Below, piece by piece: positions 1 to 8,910 of a DNA stretch of 64,000 nucleotides. Source of the stretch: an uncultured Vampirovibrio sp. (GTDB lineage Bacteria; Cyanobacteriota; Vampirovibrionia; Gastranaerophilales; Gastranaerophilaceae); assembly GCA_910577635.1 (NCBI GenBank), contig CAJTNR010000001.1, positions 62,001 to 126,000 of the forward strand. Reading direction: 5' to 3'. Positions within the stretch are counted from its first letter, which is position 1. Every line of letters begins with the position of its first letter. Position numbers and translations under genes: made by a program. The notes under the pieces were generated by a model that was given only the letters and a program-made list of their open reading frames with translations, did not search any database and had not been told where the DNA came from.

Positions 1-156
1 TTTATATTTATTTTTTTGTTATTATTAATAATGCAAAAATTATGTTAATTTTTGTAAAATCATATAGCCACTTATGAAAAATTTTTAACAACATGTGGTT
101 TTTATATTATATAAGCATATGGATTAAAAAAAATTGTTTTATGAAAGGGAACCATA

Positions 157-3100
157 ATGAGTCAGTTTAAGAAAAAATTAACAGCATTCTCGGCTATGCT
201 AGCCTTTTTATCTGTATCAGGCGCAGCTTCGTTTGCTTACTTCCCCGGTGAAGTCCAGGGACAAACAGGAAATGTCGGTTTTAACCAGAATGGCAATCGA
301 TTAGATGTTAATATTAATTCCGGTGTTAATGGTGCAGTTGGTCAGGTTGACTGGAAGAACTTTTCAGTTGGAGCAGGCCAGCATGTTAACTTTGGTTTTT
401 CAGGCACATCTCAAACGATTATTAACCGTGTTTTAGGCGGTGAAGCTTCTACAATTCTAGGTAAACTTACAAATTCATGTATGAATGGAAGCTGCGATGC
501 TAATCCTGCTTCAAGTAAGGTAATTCTTATTAACCCTGCCGGCGTTGTATTTGGTGCTGGTTCTTTAGTCGACTTAAATTCATTTACAGTTTCAACATTT
601 GACTTTACAGGTGCTAAAAACTTAAAAGGCATGTCAGCAAGTCAATTATCTGACTATCAAACAGGTGTATTAAACAAACTTTCACCAATTGCTGCGGTTA
701 ATGGAGAAAATAGAAATACAGGTACAATTACTTTTGATTCTAATTATGTAGATGCTTTCAATAAAGCCGGTGTTAAATACGATCCTGGCAAAACAAGCAT
801 TACTCTTGATGGAACTATATTCTCAGCTTTAGATGAAAACGGAAATATTCAAAACTACAATGAAAATAAATCTATTGCATTAGTATCAGATAACATTACT
901 TATCGTGATTCAATCCTAAGAACAGGTTCTAATTTAAACTATGGCGATAAAATTTCATTTGGTAATGTAAGACTTGTTACTGCTGATGGTGTTTCCTTTA
1001 CATATTCTTCAAGCGGCTATGCAAGATCTTATGAAGCTAAAAATGATACAAAAACTGATGTAGTTAGAAAAATTGATATAGATAACTCCGGTTTAGCTGC
1101 AGGCACTCAGGCAATTCGTTCAGGTGGTGTTACAATTGAAAATAAATCAAATGCAGCAGGGTCTGATATCAAAATTGCAAATACTGTTGTAAGAGCTACA
1201 AAGCTTATTAATAACGAAAATGGCGATATCATTATCATGGGTTCAAAAAATGTTGATATAACAGGATCTGAACTGGTTACTGCTAATACTCAAAAGACAA
1301 GTGTTAATAAAGATACATTTAATCAACATGGTGGTGAAATATTTATTTCAGCAGGCAAGAATTTAAATATTAAAGATACAACTTTATCCTCTTCAGGCAG
1401 CAAAGACACTTCAGCTGCTGCAAGTGAAGACGGCGCAGTAAGCTTGTATGCTTATGACGGTGATGTTAATGTTAAAAATTCTAAGGTATTTGCCGGCGGT
1501 AAAGTTGGTGTAATTTCTACTAAGAATACTAATATTGAAAATTCAGCAATTCAAGCGAATAATAAAAAAGATAATCCAACATCTGTACACGATGTTAAAA
1601 TCGCAGGTACTAACAGTGTAACAATTAAAAATAGCGCTGTTGATGCAAGCGGTAATGTTGATATCAGATCTGCTTATACAGATACAAAGAATCTTTCAGG
1701 TAATATTAACATAATAACAACAAAAGATGCTGCAACTCATACTTTAATAAGCGCAGGTGACAAAATTTCAATTCAAGGTAAGAATACTTTAATTGACAAC
1801 TCTGCATTTAAGTATGATGAACTTCATTTCTATAATGACGGAACAAACGGATTGAACAATGTTACTCTTAAAGGCGATACTCAGTTTACCCAAAAACTTG
1901 CTAGTGGCGCTCTTTCACCTGATGTTATCTTAGAAACCAACGGTAACTTTACACTGGACGGTGCTACAGTAAGTGCTGGTGATTCTTCTTTAACGTTCAT
2001 TAAAAATAATAATAACTTTGACTACAATGTTTCACTAAGTCCACAAACTGCAGATAATATTAAAATTACATCAACTCAAGGAAATGTTACTGCTACAAAC
2101 AAAACTAATCTCAATGCAAAAACAGATATCGACTTAATTTCAAAAACAGGCGATGTTACTGTTGGCAATAATACATTAATTACTGCAGGTCGCGATGCTA
2201 ACTTAACGGCTCAGAAGAATGTAACTATTAAAAATTCTCTTGATTCCAATAGCTCTGCTAATCCACAGACTAAAATTGAAGCTGGCAGAAATGCTAATAT
2301 TCTAGCTAAAACCGGTGATGTAACAATTAAAATGGATTCTCAAAAAACCGGCAATGGCGGTGTTATTGCTAAGACTGATGTGAATATTGAAGCAACACAA
2401 GGAGCTCTTCATATTGGTGATAATGCTAATATTTTGGCAGACAATGATATTAACATTAAATCATATGAAACAATTACATTTGGTCCTCAAGGTGCTAACA
2501 ATATCAACATTGATAACACTACAAAAATTGCTGCTGGCAAGTATGTAAATATTACATCAACAAATGGTGATATTAATGCAGAAAAGACTACTATGCCTAC
2601 AATTGAATATGGTCAAAGATTGACTTTCAATGCTAAAGGAAGCAATAACTTTACCAGTGAAGATTCCTTAAAGTCTGTTAATGTTGACTATATTGCAGGA
2701 ACTGCAAACAACTTTACAACTAAAGGTGATATTCAATTTGTTAATTCTTCATTGAAATCTAAAAATAACAATATTACAACTACTCAAGAAGGCGGCGATG
2801 TAATTCTTAATGACTTGAGAATTGTTCAGGCAACTGCTGATGCTAAAGATACTATAACTACAATAAATGCTAAGGGTAATGTAACTTCTAATGATGTTAC
2901 AGGAACTGCTCAATCTGATGTTAACCAAGCTGTTCATAAGTTCCCGCAAAGCGTTAATGTTAAGTTTAATGTAGATCAAGCTAAGGCTGCCGGCGGCAAT
3001 GTACTGGATGTTAATAATACTAAATTAATTGTTAAGACAAGCGTTGCTAAAGATCCTGCAAATCCTGATAATGGCAGTATCATATTGAATGTAGTTAATG

Positions 3101-3783
3101 CTGCAAATAAAGATGCTGGTATTGAACTTACAGCTGAAAACTCCGGCGGCTGGGATGGAATCTCAACTGAAGGTGAAGGACCTGAAATCCATATCAATGC
3201 TAAAGATGATCAACTTGCAGTTTCAAGAATCGTTACTGATAAACTATTTACAGATGCAAATGATAAAATGTATGCTGCAGATGTTAGTCTAACAGCTGAA
3301 GAAAAAGCAGGATTACCGGCTGACACTCCTTCTAAAGGCTATATTGAAGTAAGAGATTATATGGGCTTTAACCAAGATGTTGACTTTACTCAAGAAAATC
3401 CAGATGATTTCACATATACAGGTCACTATGTTCCTGGTATTAAGCACAATGATGATGGCGATCTTGATATCAACAAAAAACATACAATCAACTTTGGTGA
3501 CACAAACGAAGACTTTATTCTAGTTTATGATAGACCACTTAATGATTGTGAACTTCCACCGGATGAACCCGTTATAAAAGAAGTTGTTAAAGATGAACCT
3601 ATCAGTGCTGATTCTTATATCAATGTTGTAAGACTCCCAAGAGAACAGGTTGAAATCTCCAAAACTTCTAAAGTTTCTGATAACACAGTTGATCAAACTT
3701 CAAGCATTATGTCAGCTGCTGCTAAGGTAGATCTTGGTCAAGACTCTGCTAACAGCGATGATGAAGATGAATCAGATGATTAA
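157..3783 (+). CDS. Large two-partner-secretion exoprotein (filamentous haemagglutinin N-terminal domain), 1208 aa
   Basis: Probable secreted or surface-exposed beta-helical exoprotein (TpsA type). Residues 1-27 form a Sec signal peptide: a KKK cluster, a hydrophobic stretch and an AxA-type end near SFAYF. Residues about 30-150 match the TPS secretion domain, with NRVLGG near residue 90 and NPAGVVFG at 126-133, the counterpart of the NPNGI motif. The rest is Asn/Thr/Val/Ile-rich with repeated short strands (VTIKN, NINIKS and similar), as expected of a right-handed beta-helix. The C-terminus is unusual: a Pro/Glu stretch near 1145 and a strongly acidic end (DDEDESDD), with no recognisable toxin or anchor domain. 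An AAGGGA ribosome site precedes the ATG. No TpsB outer-membrane transporter gene lies in the window. Secretion by the TPS route is family knowledge; adhesion is inference. Confidence 0.85.
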   Translation: MSQFKKKLTAFSAMLAFLSVSGAASFAYFPGEVQGQTGNVGFNQNGNRLDVNINSGVNGAVGQVDWKNFSVGAGQHVNFGFSGTSQTIINRVLGGEASTILGKLTNSCMNGSCDANPASSKVILINPAGVVFGAGSLVDLNSFTVSTFDFTGAKNLKGMSASQLSDYQTGVLNKLSPIAAVNGENRNTGTITFDSNYVDAFNKAGVKYDPGKTSITLDGTIFSALDENGNIQNYNENKSIALVSDNITYRDSILRTGSNLNYGDKISFGNVRLVTADGVSFTYSSSGYARSYEAKNDTKTDVVRKIDIDNSGLAAGTQAIRSGGVTIENKSNAAGSDIKIANTVVRATKLINNENGDIIIMGSKNVDITGSELVTANTQKTSVNKDTFNQHGGEIFISAGKNLNIKDTTLSSSGSKDTSAAASEDGAVSLYAYDGDVNVKNSKVFAGGKVGVISTKNTNIENSAIQANNKKDNPTSVHDVKIAGTNSVTIKNSAVDASGNVDIRSAYTDTKNLSGNINIITTKDAATHTLISAGDKISIQGKNTLIDNSAFKYDELHFYNDGTNGLNNVTLKGDTQFTQKLASGALSPDVILETNGNFTLDGATVSAGDSSLTFIKNNNNFDYNVSLSPQTADNIKITSTQGNVTATNKTNLNAKTDIDLISKTGDVTVGNNTLITAGRDANLTAQKNVTIKNSLDSNSSANPQTKIEAGRNANILAKTGDVTIKMDSQKTGNGGVIAKTDVNIEATQGALHIGDNANILADNDINIKSYETITFGPQGANNINIDNTTKIAAGKYVNITSTNGDINAEKTTMPTIEYGQRLTFNAKGSNNFTSEDSLKSVNVDYIAGTANNFTTKGDIQFVNSSLKSKNNNITTTQEGGDVILNDLRIVQATADAKDTITTINAKGNVTSNDVTGTAQSDVNQAVHKFPQSVNVKFNVDQAKAAGGNVLDVNNTKLIVKTSVAKDPANPDNGSIILNVVNAANKDAGIELTAENSGGWDGISTEGEGPEIHINAKDDQLAVSRIVTDKLFTDANDKMYAADVSLTAEEKAGLPADTPSKGYIEVRDYMGFNQDVDFTQENPDDFTYTGHYVPGIKHNDDGDLDINKKHTINFGDTNEDFILVYDRPLNDCELPPDEPVIKEVVKDEPISADSYINVVRLPREQVEISKTSKVSDNTVDQTSSIMSAAAKVDLGQDSANSDDEDESDD

Positions 3784-3822
3784 TAAAATCGACTCATATC
3801 TTATATAGTCATTCATAAAACA

Positions 3823-3857
3823 AAAAGACCATTAGACGAAAAGTTTAATGGTCTTTT
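3823..3857 (+). terminator. Intrinsic terminator after the exoprotein gene
   Basis: A perfect 12-bp stem (3823-3834 pairing with 3846-3857), an 11-nt loop, and a right arm ending in TTTT. It lies 40 bp after the stop codon of the exoprotein gene. Confidence 0.85.
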
Positions 3858-3907
3858 ATTACAAATTAAATAAGTTAGGTAATTATAGTGTAAATTAGTG
3901 CTAAAAA

Positions 3908-3968
3908 CCGTATTAAAAGATTTTATAATTAGTTTTTGTAATCTTTTAATACGGTATAATTTTTTTTA
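3908..3968. terminator. Long hairpin between convergent genes, probable bidirectional terminator
   Basis: A perfect 15-bp inverted repeat (3908-3922 with 3940-3954) encloses a 17-nt loop. On the plus strand a T-rich run follows at 3960-3967. On the minus strand the hairpin is followed by TTTTTAG, so it probably ends the SPOR/queC operon coming from the right and backs up the plus-strand terminator just before it. Confidence 0.75.
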
Positions 3969-4003
3969 GATTTTCTGTCTTAACTCAAAAAGCTTATTTT
4001 GTT

Positions 4004-4777
4004 TTACTGCTGGTAAATCCAAACATCATACCCTTTTGATTTAAGTGCCTGAGCTTGTCTTTTTGCGGTCGAAAAATCCTGATAGGAACCCATTTGAACG
4101 CTAAATACATCTCCTGTTTTTCTTACGAAAGGAGTTGTATTGGGATCCTTTTCTTTGATTTGAGTTTGTATTTTTTGTGCTTCTTCAAAACTTGAGTATC
4201 TTCCAATTAGAACTTTAGATACAATAGTGATATTCTTCTGAGCACTAATTGGCAAAGGCGCTGCAATTTCTTTTTTTCCTTGAAGTTTTACTTCTTCTTT
4301 AGGAGGTGTTTTTGCACTTTGCTCTTCGCTTTTTGCATTTTGTTCTTTAATTTTTTCTATCTTTTCAATTTTTTCTATCTTTTTATTTTCTTCAACATGA
4401 ACAGGATTAATAACTTCTTCTTCCTGTTTTTTTTCTTTGCTTATAATTTTTGCTTCACTTGGAGCATTTTCTTCCTGCTGGATGAAGATTAAGCGCTTAT
4501 CAATTCTTCCTTGTTCTTCTTCAGCAATACCGCCATTTTTACCGGCATCTTGTGAATTTTCAATGTCATGCATTGATAAGTCACCCTTTGAATATTCAAT
4601 ATCCATTCTTGATGAGTATTTCATTATCGCAATTACAATAATAATAAAAATAATGACAAAAGTTGCTATGAAAAGCTGAAACAAAAAATTAATTTTTGAT
4701 AGCGATTTTGGTTTTTGCTCTTTTTTTTGTATTTTGTTTTTTTTATAAGCAAAATAATCTGAAGTATTAAAATCCAT
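4004..4777 (-). CDS. SPOR-domain membrane-anchored protein, 257 aa
   Basis: Bitopic inner-membrane protein: cytoplasmic residues 1-30 (Lys-rich), one transmembrane helix at about 31-52, a long Lys/Glu-rich linker (about 90-175) with a repeated IEKIEKIEKI stretch, and a C-terminal SPOR domain (about 183-257; VSKVLIGRYSSFEEA and VFSVQMGSYQDFSTAK are the two halves of the fold). SPOR domains bind denuded glycan strands of septal peptidoglycan in known cases, so a cell-division or envelope role is likely. The start ATG overlaps the stop of the upstream gene by one base (TAATG), so translation is probably coupled. It is the last gene of the HEAT-queC-DUF366 operon; whether it is functionally related to queuosine synthesis is unclear. 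Confidence 0.8.
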   Translation of the reverse strand: MDFNTSDYFAYKKNKIQKKEQKPKSLSKINFLFQLFIATFVIIFIIIVIAIMKYSSRMDIEYSKGDLSMHDIENSQDAGKNGGIAEEEQGRIDKRLIFIQQEENAPSEAKIISKEKKQEEEVINPVHVEENKKIEKIEKIEKIKEQNAKSEEQSAKTPPKEEVKLQGKKEIAAPLPISAQKNITIVSKVLIGRYSSFEEAQKIQTQIKEKDPNTTPFVRKTGDVFSVQMGSYQDFSTAKRQAQALKSKGYDVWIYQQ

Positions 4778-5334
4778 TATTCTATTACACCTCGAACTTT
4801 GTATGTTGCCAATTTTATTGAGTTTGTCTCTTGTTTAAATTTTTCCATTATTCTGTTTGCAAATTCTTTAATATCGTAAATATTTAGCTCCCCTAAGTCT
4901 GACGCTTCTATGGGGGCATTTTCTTTTATTATATTCAAACCTGTATGAATAAGGCAAGAATTTATTGATTTTGTTGCAATTGAAACGGATAGTTTTCGAT
5001 TATCAAAAAACAAATCGTCTCCCTTTCGCTCAACTTTTTTTCCGTATTCTTCTATTGTATCTTTAATTATTGAAATAAACAACCTTTGAATATAAACCAT
5101 TGTTATTAAGGAAATATCAAATTGTTCAATAATAAAATTCAGCATTTTTTTTGAATAAATCGGCTCATCGTTAATAATATCTTCAATATCAACCATTTCA
5201 TTAAGCGAAACTTCAACTTCGCCAACAAAAGCAGCTATAGAATCCCCTAATAGATGAAAATTCTTGTAAATCCAATGGGGGGATAGTTCTTTGCCTGTGT
5301 ATTTAATGTTTTTTTCAATAAAAATTGTTTCCAT
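4777..5334 (-). CDS. DUF366-like protein, 185 aa
   Basis: Resembles the DUF366 family: a short N-terminal strand, then a GKELSPHWIYKNF segment (about 14-26) and LGDSIAAFVGEVEVSL, followed by an alpha/beta body. No transmembrane segment or signal peptide is seen. Family function is unestablished. The neighbours matter here: its ATG overlaps the queC stop by one base (TAATG), so the two are translationally coupled, which suggests a role in 7-deazapurine (preQ0) metabolism or tRNA modification. The family assignment is from remembered family features, so it is moderate; the operonic link to queC is seen directly. Confidence 0.6.
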   Translation of the reverse strand: METIFIEKNIKYTGKELSPHWIYKNFHLLGDSIAAFVGEVEVSLNEMVDIEDIINDEPIYSKKMLNFIIEQFDISLITMVYIQRLFISIIKDTIEEYGKKVERKGDDLFFDNRKLSVSIATKSINSCLIHTGLNIIKENAPIEASDLGELNIYDIKEFANRIMEKFKQETNSIKLATYKVRGVIE

Positions 5335-5990
5335 TAGAATATTTCCTTAATTAATTCAGGTTTTTTGCTTTTTAATATAGCATTGTATAAAAGTTTGCAG
5401 GATTTGCAATCTCCACAGTGTTTTTTTTCTTTATCAGCTTTATAACAGCTTTTAATAAAGTTTATTGGAAGGTTATTGTCAATTACATAGTTTATAGTTT
5501 CAATTTTATCATAATTTTTTAAAGGCGCCAAAACTATGGGGTGTTTTTGGGTGGATAATCCAAAGAATTGGGTTGACAGCTTTATAAATTCTACTGAATT
5601 GTCACTAAATTCGATGCTTTCTTCTTTATTGGCGCCTAGAATTATATAGTCATAGTTATGTTTATCGCAAAAACAGGCTGCAATGTTTAAAAATAAACCA
5701 TTCCGATTGGGTATCCAAACTGATTCAAGGTCGTTAAAGTTATTATTGTTATTATCAGTCAGGGCGTTTTTACTAAGCTCTTTAAGGAAAGGAAGCTCGA
5801 TTAATTTAGCTGGGATTTTATAATAAGAAGCAATTTTTTCAACCGCTTCTTTTTCATCCTCATAAGCTTTTTGTCCGTAGTTGAAAAACAGCGCTAATTC
5901 TACTTCACAGTTTTTTTTTGCCATATCCAGCGACACAAAACTGTCAAGACCTCCTGAAAGCAGAATTATTCCTTTTTTATTCGTTTTCAT
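5334..5990 (-). CDS. queC: 7-cyano-7-deazaguanine (preQ0) synthase QueC, about 218 aa
   Basis: ATP-dependent enzyme that converts 7-carboxy-7-deazaguanine to preQ0 in the queuosine tRNA-modification pathway. The sequence shows the PP-loop LLSGGLDSFVS near the N-terminus, the WIPNRNGLFLNIAA segment typical of QueC, a GANKEES strand, and a C-terminal zinc site made of SCYKAD plus CGDCKSC. The length is normal for the family. The start is ambiguous: in-frame TTG (5999), ATG (5996) and ATG (5990) lie together and none has a strong ribosome site; 5990 gives the usual short QueC N-terminus. It overlaps the end of the HEAT-repeat gene by about 14 bp. No queD, queE or folE is in the window. Confidence 0.92.
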   Translation of the reverse strand: MKTNKKGIILLSGGLDSFVSLDMAKKNCEVELALFFNYGQKAYEDEKEAVEKIASYYKIPAKLIELPFLKELSKNALTDNNNNNFNDLESVWIPNRNGLFLNIAACFCDKHNYDYIILGANKEESIEFSDNSVEFIKLSTQFFGLSTQKHPIVLAPLKNYDKIETINYVIDNNLPINFIKSCYKADKEKKHCGDCKSCKLLYNAILKSKKPELIKEIF

Positions 5991-6888
5991 ACTCATCAAT
6001 TATTTCTTTTGCATATAATTTTAACACACTATTGAACTTTCCTTCAAGGACTTCAAGTAAAATATTTTTATCAGAGATATTATAAAGCGCAATAAGTGCG
6101 TTTTTTTGAACTTCAATGTCATCATCAAACTTGAGTCTTTCATATATTAAATTGTAGCTTCCTTCAATGTCTGAGCTCATTAAAGTTTCAATTGCACTTA
6201 TCCTTACTCTTGGATTTGTATCGAGAAGCGAAGATTTAAGTATTGTAAGCGCTTTTTTATCTTTTGAAATATCGAATTTTGAAAGTGCTTCAACAATTCT
6301 TTCTTTTAAGTAACAAAATTTATCAAGAAAAATTTGTTTAGTATTCATAATGGAGCTAAAAACATCGAGTGCTCTATTATCCCCCAGCATTCCAAGGGCA
6401 GTTGCTGCTTGTTCTTTAACATAAGCTGATTTTTCTTTATCATCGCAAATGATTTTTCCTAATGGCTCAAATGCGCTTTTATCCCCGATTTTTCCAAGTG
6501 CTTCAATCGCGCTTAATCGAATTTTGTAGTTTGAATTTTTATCATTCAAACAATACATTAGTGCTCCTAGTGCGTTTTTATCCCTGTAATTGGAAATTGT
6601 TTTAATAGCTAAAACTTTAAGATCTAAAAAATCGCTTTTAGTGCTTGGTTTGAGGATAAAATCTATTAAAAACCCAAGGCAGTTTGGAGTTTTATTTGAG
6701 TTTATTTCTTTTATCGTTCTATTAATAAGTTTTGTATCATTTGAGTTTTTTAGGATATATTCATAACAAAAAATCGTTTTTTCTAAATCAAATTGATTTT
6801 TAATCTCATCAAAAAAACAAGCATAATCAAAAGGGTTTTGCTTAAGTTTTTTTTCAAGATATGAAACTAAATCAAAAGGCTCATTCAT
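5977..6888 (-). CDS. HEAT-repeat protein, 303 aa
   Basis: Soluble all-helical repeat protein. Successive units of about 30-35 residues carry HEAT/PBS-lyase-type signatures, for example GALMYCLND, IRLSAIEALGKIGDKSAFEPLGKII, EQAATALGMLGDNRALDVF and VRISAIETLM. Such proteins are scaffolds; in cyanobacteria relatives include phycobilin lyases, but nothing here supports lyase activity. It is the first gene of the operon leading into queC. No good ribosome site is visible before the ATG. Confidence 0.75.
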   Translation of the reverse strand: MNEPFDLVSYLEKKLKQNPFDYACFFDEIKNQFDLEKTIFCYEYILKNSNDTKLINRTIKEINSNKTPNCLGFLIDFILKPSTKSDFLDLKVLAIKTISNYRDKNALGALMYCLNDKNSNYKIRLSAIEALGKIGDKSAFEPLGKIICDDKEKSAYVKEQAATALGMLGDNRALDVFSSIMNTKQIFLDKFCYLKERIVEALSKFDISKDKKALTILKSSLLDTNPRVRISAIETLMSSDIEGSYNLIYERLKFDDDIEVQKNALIALYNISDKNILLEVLEGKFNSVLKLYAKEIIDEYENE

Positions 6889-7021
6889 AGATTTAATAAA
6901 GAAATTTAAACATAAAAGCGCAAAGATGTAAACTTTTTTAAAGTTATTAACTTTTTACCCTTTAAAAAATTGTGTTTTGGTGGTAAAACGAATCAGAATA
7001 AAAAATTAGTATTGATAAGAA

Positions 7022-8893
7022 ATGTCGGAAGTTAGTTATCAGCAAGTAGTCGAGCAAATAAAAAACCGTTTAGATATTGTAGATGTTGTATCTAAGTATG
7101 TTGTTTTGAAAAAAACAGGCAGAAGCTATCAGGGTTTGTGTCCTTTTCACAATGAAAAAACCCCTTCTTTTGTGGTATCAGCTGATAAACAAATTTTTAA
7201 ATGCTTTGGCTGTTCTGAAGGCGGGGATGTTTTTACTTTTTTAATGAAAATTAATAACCAGACTTTCCCTGAGGTAATTGAAGAGCAGGCGGCAGCTTTA
7301 GGAATTGAACTTCCAAATAGGGATATTAAAAATTCTCTTGTTAAAAAACACGAAAAAGAACGTCTTTATGATGCTATGGAATTGGCACAGAAGTTTTTTT
7401 TGAATAATCTTAAACAGAATCAAAAAGCGCTTTCTTATTTAGAAAAAAGAGGAATAAACAATGAAGCTATCGAGCTTTTTTCCTTAGGACTTGCCCCTAA
7501 GGGTAATTTTGAGCTCAAAAATCACTTAACCAATCTTGGTTTTAGTTTGGATGAGCTTACTAAAGCAGGGCTTGTTTATGAAAAAGACGGAAATTTTTTC
7601 GATAGATTTAAAAATAGAATTATTATTCCTATAAAAAATATCAACTCTAATACAATTGCCTTTGGCGCCCGTGCAATACTTGAAGGGCAAATGCCAAAGT
7701 ATATTAACTCACCTGAAAGTACAATTTACAATAAAAGCTCTGTTTTATTTGGGTTAAATACTGCTAAAGATGCAATTATAGAACATGACAGCATAATTTT
7801 TATGGAAGGATATTTTGATGTAATATCAGCTCAATTAGGAGGAGTTAAAAACGCTGTTGCTACTTGCGGAACGGCTCTTACACCCCAGCATATTAAACTG
7901 ATTAGCAGATATAGTCCTAATAGGAGAATTTATCTTGCTTTTGATACTGATAATGCAGGTAAAAAAGCAATTGAGCATGGTGCTGGAGTAATTAAAAATA
8001 TTTTTAGCTCACTTGGTAATATTAAGCAGTATGATTCTAACTTTGAAGCTAATAATGATAATGTTTGCGAAATTCGTGTTGTGCAAGAAATTGAAGGAAA
8101 AGACCCGGATGAGTTTATAAGGGAATTTGGAGCTAATGAGTATCTTGCAAAAGTTCAAAAAGCTCCGCTTTTATTGGATTATCAGCTCAATGAGATATAT
8201 TCAGAAATTAAAGACAAGCTCACCCCCCAGCAAAAAAGCCAATTTGTCATCTATATAGCCGATATTTTGTATCAAATTAAAAATCCTGTAATTTTAGCCG
8301 ATTATATTAAAGAAGCATCATTCAAACTTGAAGTTGATGAGTCAATTCTAAAAAAACAGGTTCAAGATAAACAAAATGAAGAGTTTAGCCTTAATGAATC
8401 TTCAAATCCTGTTCTAACACAGAAAAAATTAATAGAAAGAGATTTAAAAACCCGTTATGAATTAATGGAGCAAAACTTAATAAAACTCGCGTTCGCAGCT
8501 GATAATGAAGCAAAGTTAACATATTATAAAGAAAAAATCAAAGGTTATAATTCCTTGAATGACGATAATTTGAGGATATTAGAATCAATTGACAAAGTAT
8601 TTTTAAAGGTAAATAATGTTGATGAACTAGCAAAAAAACTTTTTCTGGAGTTTTATAATGAACATCAGCTCCAGAAAAAAATATCCGATAATATTTTTTC
8701 ATCGCATCAGTTTAACAACTTATCACAGGAAGATTATACCCGTGCAATAGACGAAACTTTAATAAGATTAGAAAGAATTAAAAAACAATACAAGAAAGAC
8801 GAACTTAGAAGAAAGTTAAAAGATGAAAGTTTGTCCCCTCAAGAAAAACTTAGAATATCGCAAGAAATATTTCAACAAATAAAAAATCAATAA
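7022..8893 (+). CDS. dnaG: DNA primase DnaG, 623 aa
   Basis: Synthesises RNA primers for lagging-strand replication. The N-terminal zinc-binding domain has C40-x2-H43 and C61-x2-C64, with PFHNEKTPSF between them. The catalytic core has the TOPRIM fold with E262 in FMEGYFDV and the DxD pair D308/D310 in LAFDTDNAGKKA. A helical C-terminal region (about 440-623) would bind the helicase. Full length. The gene lies 17 bp before rpoD, the conserved primase-sigma pairing of the macromolecular synthesis operon; rpsU is not present upstream. The ATG is preceded only by an A-rich AAGAA. Confidence 0.97.
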   Translation: MSEVSYQQVVEQIKNRLDIVDVVSKYVVLKKTGRSYQGLCPFHNEKTPSFVVSADKQIFKCFGCSEGGDVFTFLMKINNQTFPEVIEEQAAALGIELPNRDIKNSLVKKHEKERLYDAMELAQKFFLNNLKQNQKALSYLEKRGINNEAIELFSLGLAPKGNFELKNHLTNLGFSLDELTKAGLVYEKDGNFFDRFKNRIIIPIKNINSNTIAFGARAILEGQMPKYINSPESTIYNKSSVLFGLNTAKDAIIEHDSIIFMEGYFDVISAQLGGVKNAVATCGTALTPQHIKLISRYSPNRRIYLAFDTDNAGKKAIEHGAGVIKNIFSSLGNIKQYDSNFEANNDNVCEIRVVQEIEGKDPDEFIREFGANEYLAKVQKAPLLLDYQLNEIYSEIKDKLTPQQKSQFVIYIADILYQIKNPVILADYIKEASFKLEVDESILKKQVQDKQNEEFSLNESSNPVLTQKKLIERDLKTRYELMEQNLIKLAFAADNEAKLTYYKEKIKGYNSLNDDNLRILESIDKVFLKVNNVDELAKKLFLEFYNEHQLQKKISDNIFSSHQFNNLSQEDYTRAIDETLIRLERIKKQYKKDELRRKLKDESLSPQEKLRISQEIFQQIKNQ

Positions 8894-8910
8894 AGATTGG
8901 AGATTAATTA

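Noticed and set aside
1..156. Promoter of the exoprotein gene
   Set aside because: TATTAT at 105-110 is possible, but no -35 at the right distance could be found and the stretch is too AT-rich to choose.
411..3292. Several open frames on both strands inside the exoprotein gene
   Set aside because: They lack ribosome sites, have no recognisable domains, and lie inside a long gene with a clear signal peptide and TPS domain.
4280..4679. Plus-strand frames rich in Phe and Leu opposite the SPOR gene
   Set aside because: They are the complement of the Lys/Glu-rich linker; composition is explained by the real gene.
6889..7021. Possible leaderless promoters of dnaG and the HEAT gene
   Set aside because: Sequences 4-7 nt before the start codons (TATTGA, TATTAA) match TATAAT too poorly to be added to the leaderless set.
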